Shown one piece after another: positions 24,106 to 30,707 of a DNA stretch of 31,072 nucleotides (position 1 is the stretch's first letter; the number at the start of each line of letters is the position of its first letter). A model generated the notes under the pieces. That model ran no database searches. It saw only the letters and a list, made by a program, of their open reading frames with translations, and was not told where the DNA came from. The stretch lies in IMG/VR virus record IMGVR_UViG_3300031658_000063, positions 1 through 31,072 of that record. One strand, written 5' to 3'. The translations under genes were made by a program, and so were the position numbers. Origin of the DNA: a virus.

Positions 24106-24499
24106 TTAACCATTCCTCAGGTATCTCCTTGTCTGCGTAAAGGAATCCATTCTTATTACACCAGTCACCGTATGTGGACTTAGCACCCTTGTATAACTTA
24201 GCACGACTGTTACTGAAGACGAACCGGATGTCATGTTCTGTCCCGTATTGTCGTTTGATTTCAAGGTGTTTGCGTCTATCTGCTGCTGTGAAACGGCCCT
24301 TCGTTTCTATTATGATATTGTTATGAAGAACAAAGTCAGGTGTGTACGTTCTAATCTTGAAGTCTTCCCACTTGATCTTTGTCTCTTCATAGGTGTACTT
24401 GATCTTCTTCTTCTTCAGCATCTTAGCTGTTTGTTCCTCAAGGCCAGACCTATACCCAGCCTTGATTGCTCGTTGTCTAGTGTTCAGCTTCTTAGGCAA
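24098..24499 (-). CDS. Endonuclease I (T7 gp3-like Holliday-junction resolvase)
   Basis: A 133-residue structure-specific endonuclease that resolves four-way junctions and branched replication intermediates and, in T7, helps degrade host DNA. YTPDFVL at 52-58 gives D55 and IIETKGRF at 63-70 gives E65 and K67, with E21 or E22 upstream. These are the positions of the T7 catalytic residues (E20, D55, E65, K67). T7 gp3 has 149 residues. The start is a TTG at 24499 with GGAG eight bases before it, overlapping the exonuclease stop by 8 bases. Confidence 0.93.
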   Translation of the reverse strand: MPKKLNTRQRAIKAGYRSGLEEQTAKMLKKKKIKYTYEETKIKWEDFKIRTYTPDFVLHNNIIIETKGRFTAADRRKHLEIKRQYGTEHDIRFVFSNSRAKLYKGAKSTYGDWCNKNGFLYADKEIPEEWLNE

Positions 24500-25364
24500 T
24501 GTCTATCTCCGCAACCCTTGGTTCCTTCACCACTTTGGTAAGGTATAAAGGGAACGGCATAGCTGCATACTTGTACCCTCTGAGACCATGACCATCGTTA
24601 GCATCTTTCCAGCACTCCTTCTTGAAGTCACAGAAAACACAGCCGATAGCCAGCTTCTCGTTGCCTGTCTTGTAATCAAACTCAACATCGTAGCACCGTT
24701 CAGGTGGTGTGTCAGATGCTAAGACTTCTAACAATTCAGTGACACGTTCTTGTGTGTCAGGTAGTAAGTCTTCAGATGGTTGGTACAGTACGAGTGAACC
24801 GTCCACCTTGTTCATTGCCCAGAAAGCTACACCCTTGTTGTCAGGGACAGCCTCACTGTAGGCAGAGATTTGCTGCATGTATCCGAATGGATCATCAACA
24901 GCTAGGCTTGCCTGAGAAAACTTCTTGAAGGCAAAGGGAGAAGCTGACTTCACATCGACTACATGACCATCAATCACTGCGTCCATATGTCCTGTGATGC
25001 CAGCAACCTTCACCTTCTGTTGCTCATTTGTCACACTGTGACCAGAAAGTTTAGCTAACGTAAGAAGTATCTCTTCGATGATGTCCCCGTAAAGAAACTT
25101 AAGTAGCTTATCACCTGTCATAGTCTCACGGCTGTGTCCCTTACTGTCATACCATAGTTGACGAGCAGGCTTGCCTAGTGCTGATAGGCGGAGGGTTGGA
25201 CCTCCTTCTTTACGGGGTATCAAACGAGAACGGAGTAAGTCTTTTAGACTGTCCCCAAAGGCATCAATAACCTTCTCGCTTTTTTCTGTCGATGTGTAGC
25301 CATCAGTGAGTACAGCATAGACATCTTCGATCAGGGTATCAATACCTTTAGGTTGGTCAGTCAT
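24492..25364 (-). CDS. RecB/Cas4-family PD-(D/E)XK exonuclease
   Basis: A 290-residue nuclease in the place of T7 gp6 exonuclease. Catalytic pattern: E98 in IIEEILL, GHMDAVID at 125-132 with D128, VVDVKSAS at 135-142 with D137 and K139, and a YMQQISAYS segment at 162-170 typical of RecB-type nucleases. C242-x2-C245-x5-C251 near the end resembles the iron-sulfur staple of AddB/Cas4 proteins, and C224 lies before it. It would degrade DNA for nucleotide recycling and recombination. It is the second gene after the internal promoter. Confidence 0.88.
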   Translation of the reverse strand: MTDQPKGIDTLIEDVYAVLTDGYTSTEKSEKVIDAFGDSLKDLLRSRLIPRKEGGPTLRLSALGKPARQLWYDSKGHSRETMTGDKLLKFLYGDIIEEILLTLAKLSGHSVTNEQQKVKVAGITGHMDAVIDGHVVDVKSASPFAFKKFSQASLAVDDPFGYMQQISAYSEAVPDNKGVAFWAMNKVDGSLVLYQPSEDLLPDTQERVTELLEVLASDTPPERCYDVEFDYKTGNEKLAIGCVFCDFKKECWKDANDGHGLRGYKYAAMPFPLYLTKVVKEPRVAEIDIA

Positions 25365-25373
25365 GTTATCTCC

Positions 25374-25913
25374 TTACTCGAATGCAATTTCCATCTCTTC
25401 AACTGCCGCTGCCTCAACAGATGTAGTAGTCTGAACATTGGTCTTGATGACAGCAGAGGGGGCTTCGTAATCAACTAGCTCCAAGACCTGACAGAAATCA
25501 AAGAACATATCCTTGGTGTCGTGGTTCATGTCAGACAAGTGACCCAGCTTGATGATGTTACCGTAGTCACTGTCACCGATAGAGACAAACATGTTAACCT
25601 TGGAGCCATTACCAATCAAGTCCTGAGTTGGGTTACCGTTAACGTCATACACCTCGCCGTACCGTGTCCAACCACTGCGTGTATTCTCATCAAGACCAAT
25701 CTTAATGAAGCGGCCCCCATCGAATGTGCTGTCCTTACCTTCCTTTACTTTCTTGTTGAGTTTATAGTCTACCATCAGACGTTCCAGCTGGTCAGTCATC
25801 TTGATAGCAACTGAAAACTCTGTGTCATCTGACATGTATTTGTTGGCTGACTCTTGTAACTTTGCCCAGCAAACTTCAACATCTTTTAGTACAATTTTCT
25901 TTTCACTAGCCAT
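25374..25913 (-). CDS. Single-stranded DNA-binding protein (gp2.5-like)
   Basis: A 179-residue protein with an OB-fold-like beta-rich body (VLKDVEVCWAKLQES, GGRFIKIGLDE, KVNMFVSIGDSDYGNIIKLG) and a short acidic tail ending EEMEIAFE, the C-terminal aromatic/acidic end used by T7 gp2.5 to contact polymerase and helicase (gp2.5 has 232 residues). Strong AAAGGAGATATAA precedes the ATG, and a promoter lies 33-61 bases upstream. High expression would fit its role in coating replication-fork DNA. Confidence 0.82.
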   Translation of the reverse strand: MASEKKIVLKDVEVCWAKLQESANKYMSDDTEFSVAIKMTDQLERLMVDYKLNKKVKEGKDSTFDGGRFIKIGLDENTRSGWTRYGEVYDVNGNPTQDLIGNGSKVNMFVSIGDSDYGNIIKLGHLSDMNHDTKDMFFDFCQVLELVDYEAPSAVIKTNVQTTTSVEAAAVEEMEIAFE

Positions 25914-25945
25914 TTATATCTCCTTTGGCGTTGGTCTGTTTAATT

Positions 25946-25974
25946 ATAATACACTGACTATCAACCTATGTCAA
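25946..25974 (-). promoter_or_regulatory. Sigma70-type promoter on the minus strand before ssb
   Basis: Read on the minus strand, TTGACA (25974-25969) and TATTAT (25951-25946) are 17 bp apart, the same design as the promoter at 1820. A shifted TATAAT at 25948-25943 has a less favourable 20-bp spacer. The -35 overlaps the last codons of the polymerase gene, so this gives a second transcription unit starting with SSB. Confidence 0.8.
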
Positions 25975-27722
25975 TGGGTTTCTAGCCAATTCTTACCTAT
26001 TTTTGCCTCGCCATCCATTGGACAGTTTAGCTTGAAGAACTTACCAGCATCTACAATAGACTGGACTTGTATCTCTCCTAGTCTGTGAGCTTGGTGTTCG
26101 TCAACCTCCGTTTGCCATTCGTCGTGTACCCATGCACATTGCTTAAAGTTAATGCCTTCCTTCTTAGCTTGGCGTTGCCAGAATACATTGGCTAAACGCA
26201 TGAGTACTGTCTCCCCTCCCTGTAGGTAAACAGAGAGGGCAAGGTGATCACTGCCAATCCTTAGGATGCGTCCGTCAAGACCCTTCATCCAACCCATACT
26301 GGCAGCACGAGATGCCTCACTCTTTAATCGCTTGAGTGATGGCAGTGCCTCATAGAAGTTCTGCATAGCCTTGTTTGCTTGTGCTCCATTGCATCCAAGT
26401 ATCTCTGCAATCTTACCTACCCCTGCCCCTAGCAGGAAGGCGTAGATAAATGTCTTAGCTGTTGGTCTGTCCTTGCAGAACTTACCCAACGCATTCATGT
26501 TGAACGTGTGTATGTCACCGTCAATTACTTGCTCAGTGTACAACGGATCGTTCATGTAGTGTGCAAGTACACGCAGCTGAATCCCTGCTGCATCTGTACC
26601 TACAAGTAGCCTACCCTTAGGTACCTTGAATACTTGACGACACTCAGCTGCGTACATACCATCCATCTTCCACAGGATACCACCATTACCGTGTGGTACT
26701 GATGGGATGTTAGCCATGTTGGGGCCACGATGTGCAGCCCTGTGTGTCACAGCACCGGGAGTAATGACCTGTCCATGTACCCTGCCATCAGACTGAGAGC
26801 CTTGTATCCACTCAGCTGCCAGCTTCCAACGTGATTCTAGTACCTTCCACGTCTTAAGACCCTTGACTGCCTGAGGTGCAGTGTCAGGTATAGTGGCTAA
26901 ATTTTCTGGGCAGATTTTATAGAAGTCTCCGCCATCTGTTTTTATTGTAGGCTTCCAACCTAACTTAGCCAGACGTTTGTTAATCTGTACTGGTGAGTCT
27001 AGGTTGAACTCTTGCCACATGATCTTGGTGTAGTCCCCTTGTACATTGCAGCCATCAAGTAATTGGTTGGCGAATATAGAACCGTCCAGCTTGTACTTGA
27101 TTACAACATCCTTGACCTTAACTGCGACAGGCACCATGAACTCTTTGATCTCTTTCTTAATACGTGTTGTCTCAGCAAGGCATGTAGTATAGATTTCCTC
27201 TGCAAGATCAGTGTCAAGTTGAAAACCATTGTTCTCTTGCTCACACATGATGGCCTGAACCTGATGCTCTAAGTTGATACACGATTGGCTGAACTTAGCC
27301 CCTTCCTTCATCAACTCATTGTATACTAACTCAGTTACATGAACGTCTTGCTTGCAGTAATCCTTCATCTCTTCTGAGTACTGAGACCAGTCATTGAAGT
27401 CATCCTTGAAGTCACCGAGGCGTTCACCCCATGCCTTGAGTGAGTGACCACCCTTACGTTTAGGATCAAACAGACGGGACAGTACAAGGGTGTCAGTTGT
27501 CTTAGCTAAGGGTATCTTGTAGCCCCATAGCTTCTCAACGACTGGTATGTCAAAGCCTATCCCGTTCTGTGCGATCCAGTGTGTCACACCTTCAGCAAAC
27601 TTAGCAAAGGATTTAGGTCCACGTATAATGTAGTTACGTTTAACACCTAGCTCCTTGGCTACGAGTACATGAATAACTGTAGCATCCAAACCGTCTGTCT
27701 CAATGTCAAATACTACCTTCAT
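25971..27722 (-). CDS. Family A DNA polymerase with 3'-5' exonuclease
   Basis: A 583-residue replicative polymerase. The proofreading domain shows FDIETDG (D6, E8), NGIGFD (N53, D58) and YCKQD (Y122, D126). Polymerase motif A is GTDAAGIQLR (D377), motif B is DRPTAKTFIYAFLLGAG (R419, K423, Y427) and motif C is VHDEW (H533, D534, E535). It is about 120 residues shorter than T7 gp5 and probably lacks the thioredoxin-binding insertion in the thumb. Y427 corresponds to E. coli Pol I F762, L431 to Y766 and Q382 to E710. Its start overlaps the preceding stop (ATGA). Confidence 0.95.
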   Translation of the reverse strand: MKVVFDIETDGLDATVIHVLVAKELGVKRNYIIRGPKSFAKFAEGVTHWIAQNGIGFDIPVVEKLWGYKIPLAKTTDTLVLSRLFDPKRKGGHSLKAWGERLGDFKDDFNDWSQYSEEMKDYCKQDVHVTELVYNELMKEGAKFSQSCINLEHQVQAIMCEQENNGFQLDTDLAEEIYTTCLAETTRIKKEIKEFMVPVAVKVKDVVIKYKLDGSIFANQLLDGCNVQGDYTKIMWQEFNLDSPVQINKRLAKLGWKPTIKTDGGDFYKICPENLATIPDTAPQAVKGLKTWKVLESRWKLAAEWIQGSQSDGRVHGQVITPGAVTHRAAHRGPNMANIPSVPHGNGGILWKMDGMYAAECRQVFKVPKGRLLVGTDAAGIQLRVLAHYMNDPLYTEQVIDGDIHTFNMNALGKFCKDRPTAKTFIYAFLLGAGVGKIAEILGCNGAQANKAMQNFYEALPSLKRLKSEASRAASMGWMKGLDGRILRIGSDHLALSVYLQGGETVLMRLANVFWQRQAKKEGINFKQCAWVHDEWQTEVDEHQAHRLGEIQVQSIVDAGKFFKLNCPMDGEAKIGKNWLETH

Positions 27723-27904
27723 GGTTTTTGTACTAACTCAATTTTGTAGTCAGGGGCTGCCCATTTACTGCGTATTTTGACCATTTCTACAGCGTAAAGC
27801 AACCATTCTATAGCATCTTGGTTTGTCTCATGTAGTGGACCAACTTCGTTCCACCAAGAGGTTTGCTTAAAACCATTCATTACTTGAAAGTATTCATTTT
27901 TCAT
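27719..27904 (-). CDS. Small protein between primase-helicase and polymerase
   Basis: A 61-residue soluble protein, Trp-rich for its size (four Trp), with SWWNEVGPLHETNQDAIEWL as the central stretch. No domain is recognised. TAAGGA precedes the ATG, and its TGA overlaps the polymerase start. The position between two replication genes suggests a replication accessory role, but this is inference only. Confidence 0.75.
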   Translation of the reverse strand: MKNEYFQVMNGFKQTSWWNEVGPLHETNQDAIEWLLYAVEMVKIRSKWAAPDYKIELVQKP

Positions 27905-27907
27905 TCC

Positions 27908-29491
27908 TTATCCTCCGTAACTTGTAAGTCTGCCTGTGTGTCGTGAGTACAGTAAGCTATCTGCTACCCCTGTCTCACCCGTGAATCGGTTCTTGATGAC
28001 ACGTACCTTTGTGGTGTTACGTTCCAACTCATCCTCTGCCTGTGTGTTTCTCTCCAGTGCAATGATGATGTTGGACAGCTGACCGATACCTGCTGTACCT
28101 CTGATGTCCTGTAGATTGACAGTACCTCCCTCCTCTGGTGGCTTACGGTTCTTGTCACGGTTAAGGTGTGACACCATCAGTAGACAGATATCTAACTCAA
28201 CTGTCAAGGTTTTTAATTTGGTTGCAATCTCATCCAATGCCTTGCGTTCATCCTTGGCATGATCACTTACAATAATACTGATGTGGTCAAGGATGATGTA
28301 CTTGCAGTCACACGAACGAGAAAGATAACGAACCATGCTAACAATGCGTTCAGGAGTATTACTACCGAAAGAGTCATAAAGATAGACACGACTGCTCCCA
28401 AGAGTTGCGTGATAGGCGACATCAAATTCTTCCTTTGTATATTCTGTATCGGGTAGGTGTAACATCTTATCTGCGTGGATGGACATGATGCCCAAGCCTG
28501 TGTCACGTACTGGTTCTTCTAAGAACATAGTACCTACGTTGCCCTTGTCCTGCTGTATGAGGCTGTAAAGTATTTCTCGCATGACCTGTGTCTTGCCTAC
28601 TCCAGTGCCTGCAACAAAGGTAACCATCTCACCAGTACGTAGGCCCTTAGTCATATCGTTTAGGCCATCAAAGGGGTACGGCACACAGTCATAGGTTGGT
28701 GCTGTACTGACCTTCTCGTATAGGTCAAGGCCAGAGATGATACCATCAGGTGTGAAAGGCCCAGCCTTCTTGTGACTGTCGATGAACTCACGTTCACGAT
28801 GCTGTAGTATGAAGTCGTTAGGATCATTGAGTACCATCTTAACAAGGCGTACCTTGCGTGGATCAAACAATTCAGCCACCGCAAGGGCTGCATTCTGCCC
28901 AGCTGCATCACTGTCAAAGCACACGTTGATCTTCTCGAAGCTGTCAAGCCACTCATAGTTTCTCTTGCAGTCCTGTACTGCACCTGATGCACCATTGATT
29001 ACAGATACACAAGGCTCAGACATAAACATCATCTGATACGCAGCCATTGCATCGAACTCACCCTCCGTTATGGTGACTGACTTGCCACCCTTAGAGAATG
29101 CTGCCTGTCCAAACAGGTCAGCCTTAGCATTGCCGTTGAACTTGAATGTCTTTTCCTGTAGGCCTCGTTGTTTAAAGCCTGTTGGTTTACCATTCAATGT
29201 GTAGATCAGGTTGACCTGTCCATTAGATGTCAGTGCCTTGTACTTCTCAGCCACAGCCTTAGTCAAACCACGGCTACTAATAGCAGCAGGTGTACCAGTG
29301 ATAGGTGGTAACGGCTTGACTGTAGTTAGGTGTGTCTGTTGCATCTCTGTCTCTTCCTCTTCATCATGGAATGTTTTAGTTTTACAGACGTAGCAGTATG
29401 CCCCGTCAGCATGTGGATAAACACCGTCACTACTGCCGCAGCTTTGGCATGGTTGGTGTTTCTTGTAGTCGTAGTCCATCGAATAGCTCAA
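27908..29491 (-). CDS. DNA primase-helicase (T7 gp4-like)
   Basis: A 527-residue bifunctional protein (T7 gp4 has 566) that primes lagging strands and unwinds DNA as a hexamer. The zinc-binding domain has C15-x2-C18 and C33-x2-C36. The TOPRIM primase domain has TEGEFDAM (E143) and CFDSDAAGQ (D193, D195). The RecA-like helicase has Walker A AGTGVGKT at 294-301 and Walker B YIILDHISI near 400. A TTG at 29491 is chosen because AGGAGG lies nine bases upstream; an in-frame ATG at 29479 is the alternative. The 5' end overlaps the zinc-ribbon gene by 62 bases in another frame. Confidence 0.94.
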   Translation of the reverse strand: MSYSMDYDYKKHQPCQSCGSSDGVYPHADGAYCYVCKTKTFHDEEEETEMQQTHLTTVKPLPPITGTPAAISSRGLTKAVAEKYKALTSNGQVNLIYTLNGKPTGFKQRGLQEKTFKFNGNAKADLFGQAAFSKGGKSVTITEGEFDAMAAYQMMFMSEPCVSVINGASGAVQDCKRNYEWLDSFEKINVCFDSDAAGQNAALAVAELFDPRKVRLVKMVLNDPNDFILQHREREFIDSHKKAGPFTPDGIISGLDLYEKVSTAPTYDCVPYPFDGLNDMTKGLRTGEMVTFVAGTGVGKTQVMREILYSLIQQDKGNVGTMFLEEPVRDTGLGIMSIHADKMLHLPDTEYTKEEFDVAYHATLGSSRVYLYDSFGSNTPERIVSMVRYLSRSCDCKYIILDHISIIVSDHAKDERKALDEIATKLKTLTVELDICLLMVSHLNRDKNRKPPEEGGTVNLQDIRGTAGIGQLSNIIIALERNTQAEDELERNTTKVRVIKNRFTGETGVADSLLYSRHTGRLTSYGG

Positions 29492-29609
29492 TCTGTTGTG
29501 CCTCCTTTACCTTAGCTATGCACTTAGGACACGGGGACCAAGCCTGTTTGCTTTCCTCCCAGTATATCTCAGTACCTTCTGTCATAGCATTACATATATA
29601 ACAACGCAT
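29430..29609 (-). CDS. 59-residue zinc-ribbon protein
   Basis: An ATG at 29609 with a strong GAGGAGG upstream opens a frame with C3-x2-C6 (MRCYICNA) and C27-x2-C30 (SPCPKCIAK), a classic four-Cys zinc ribbon. The last 20 residues are encoded over the primase 5' end in another frame. Small proteins opening MRCYIC are familiar from podovirus early regions; the function is unknown, with nucleic-acid binding a reasonable guess. Confidence 0.72.
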   Translation of the reverse strand: MRCYICNAMTEGTEIYWEESKQAWSPCPKCIAKVKEAQQIELFDGLRLQETPTMPKLRQ

Positions 29610-29611
29610 GT

Positions 29612-29800
29612 CTAGTCCTCCTCTTGTTTACCGTACACAAAACGAAGTACGATAAGTTTAACTGCTACGTAAGGCCATAGCAATGCTGTCTTGAAGTAAC
29701 TTGCACCACCCTCTTCTTCATCAGATAAGAATGCCTCAAAGAAGAAGAGGATACCTAGTAGGTACATAGCAAATGCTCCGTAGAAAAATTCAATAGTCAA
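29612..29800 (-). CDS. 62-residue two-span membrane protein
   Basis: It has hydrophobic segments at about residues 5-24 (FFYGAFAMYLLGILFFFEAF) and 37-55 (KTALLWPYVAVKLIVLRFVY), with an acidic SDEEEGG loop between and an acidic tail. The start is a TTG at 29800 overlapping the previous TGA (TTGA), with GAGGGG seven bases upstream. Early membrane proteins of this kind can affect host membrane functions or superinfection, but there is no direct evidence here. Confidence 0.7.
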   Translation of the reverse strand: MTIEFFYGAFAMYLLGILFFFEAFLSDEEEGGASYFKTALLWPYVAVKLIVLRFVYGKQEED

Positions 29801-30039
29801 TTCTTACCCCTCTTTCTGTTTTGGAATGTTCCTTCAGTCTGGTGTAGTGCAGCTAAGATGTCAAGTAATTGTTGGTACTTTACAATGATTACGTCCTCTG
29901 TTTCTTCATAGTCCATGTTGGGTTGTGATAGTATAACAGAACCATCCTCTTCAAAGTACACATTTACATCATCGTGCTCCCCTGTCTCGTCTATCGAAAC
30001 AATCTTAACGTGGTCAGAATAGAACTCAACAGTAAACAC
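29797..30039 (-). CDS. 80-residue acidic protein, unknown
   Basis: A soluble protein, strongly acidic in the first 50 residues (DETGEHDDVNVYFEEDGSVI) and basic at the end (QNRKRGKN). It starts with GTG at 30039, overlapping the previous TAG (TAGTG). The pattern of short strands followed by a helix (YQQLLDILAALHQTEG) suggests a small folded domain. An acidic surface could mimic DNA, but no family is recognised. Confidence 0.7.
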   Translation of the reverse strand: MFTVEFYSDHVKIVSIDETGEHDDVNVYFEEDGSVILSQPNMDYEETEDVIIVKYQQLLDILAALHQTEGTFQNRKRGKN

Positions 30040-30398
30040 TACAACTTTTCCTTCCCGTTCAACTGATTGATACGCATCTCAGCATACCTGATTACTTTAT
30101 GTAGGTCAATGATCTCGCTGGCATCCTTTGTCTTACCATCGTAAGGCTTAAACCCTGCACGACTAGCATACTTGATGATGTTACCTCGCCAGAAGTCAAA
30201 GCCATTGGTCATGATGTATGTGATAGGCTCTATCTTCCACCGTGCGTAGTGCTCTGGCTCATTGACTGCATCATCCTTGTTGTGTTTAGCCACTACTGTC
30301 TCCTCAAAAGCATGTTCTCTAATTGGCTTTCTCCACTTGTTAACTTGATCTCTAAACACAGACCGTTTACGTTCCTCTTCACTCATACGTCTAATCAT
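30039..30398 (-). CDS. DUF3310/SaV-like protein (T7 gp1.7-related nucleotide kinase family)
   Basis: A 119-residue protein whose C-terminal 75 residues carry the DUF3310 pattern: VNEPEHYARWKIEPITYI, then FWRGNIIKYASRAGFK and EIIDLHKVIRYAEMRI. T7 gp1.7, a nucleotide kinase needed for dideoxythymidine sensitivity, has been linked to this family, to my recollection, so a nucleotide-metabolism role is plausible but unproven here. The ATG at 30398 is preferred because it overlaps the previous stop (ATGA); an in-frame start six codons earlier lies inside the previous gene. Confidence 0.8.
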   Translation of the reverse strand: MIRRMSEEERKRSVFRDQVNKWRKPIREHAFEETVVAKHNKDDAVNEPEHYARWKIEPITYIMTNGFDFWRGNIIKYASRAGFKPYDGKTKDASEIIDLHKVIRYAEMRINQLNGKEKL

Positions 30399-30559
30399 TG
30401 TTCTGACTTGTCCCACTCAGCGTCCAGCCCAGCCTTGACTAAGGATACAAAGCCTACATTGAAGATAGCCCTATACGTTTCTGGGTCACACTCTAGTTGC
30501 AATGTAGCACTGCCATCCTCATGTTCATCTATCTCTATTATTTTTATTATGTCATTCAT
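30395..30559 (-). CDS. 54-residue small protein, unknown
   Basis: An ATG at 30559 opens a frame that ends at a TGA overlapping the DUF3310 gene start. It overlaps the upstream basic protein gene by 8 bases. The product is acidic, with a beta-like first half (IEIDEHEDGSATLQLECD) and a helical second half (RAIFNVGFVSLVKAGLDAEW). It resembles small phage proteins of unknown function. No cysteine pair or membrane segment is present. Confidence 0.65.
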   Translation of the reverse strand: MNDIIKIIEIDEHEDGSATLQLECDPETYRAIFNVGFVSLVKAGLDAEWDKSEQ

Positions 30560-30707
30560 CTGTCTTCTCCTTGTTATACTTACGTAACCTTTTATTGTAG
30601 GCTCGTTTAATCTTCTTCAACTGACCAGCTTTCCACAGGTAAAACTTACGTGCTTTAGTGAGGCCATCATACTCATCGCCACCCTTCATGGGAATACGTT
30701 TAGTCAT
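30552..30707 (-). CDS. 51-residue strongly basic protein
   Basis: The ATG at 30707 overlaps the ThyX stop (ATGA); a longer in-frame start at 30776 inside ThyX is rejected. It opens MTKRIPMKGGDEYDGLTKAR and continues with KKIKRAYNKRLRKYNKEKTD. The GGDEYDxLTxxxK motif recurs in small basic proteins of marine phages, to my recollection. About a third of the residues are Lys or Arg, which suggests nucleic-acid binding. Function unknown. Confidence 0.7.
   Translation of the reverse strand: MTKRIPMKGGDEYDGLTKARKFYLWKAGQLKKIKRAYNKRLRKYNKEKTDE

Noticed and set aside
24233-24541. 102-residue plus-strand frame opposite endonuclease I and exonuclease
   Set aside because: It is antisense to two genes with clear catalytic motifs and has a composition typical of shadow frames.
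25943-25974. Alternative -10 TATAAT for the ssb promoter
   Set aside because: It is a better hexamer but has a 20-bp spacer; TATTAT at 17 bp matches the other promoters. Both may contribute.
28660-28995. 111-residue minus-strand frame inside the primase-helicase gene
   Set aside because: It lies within the TOPRIM and linker coding region of the primase, in another frame of the same strand, without motif or ribosome site.
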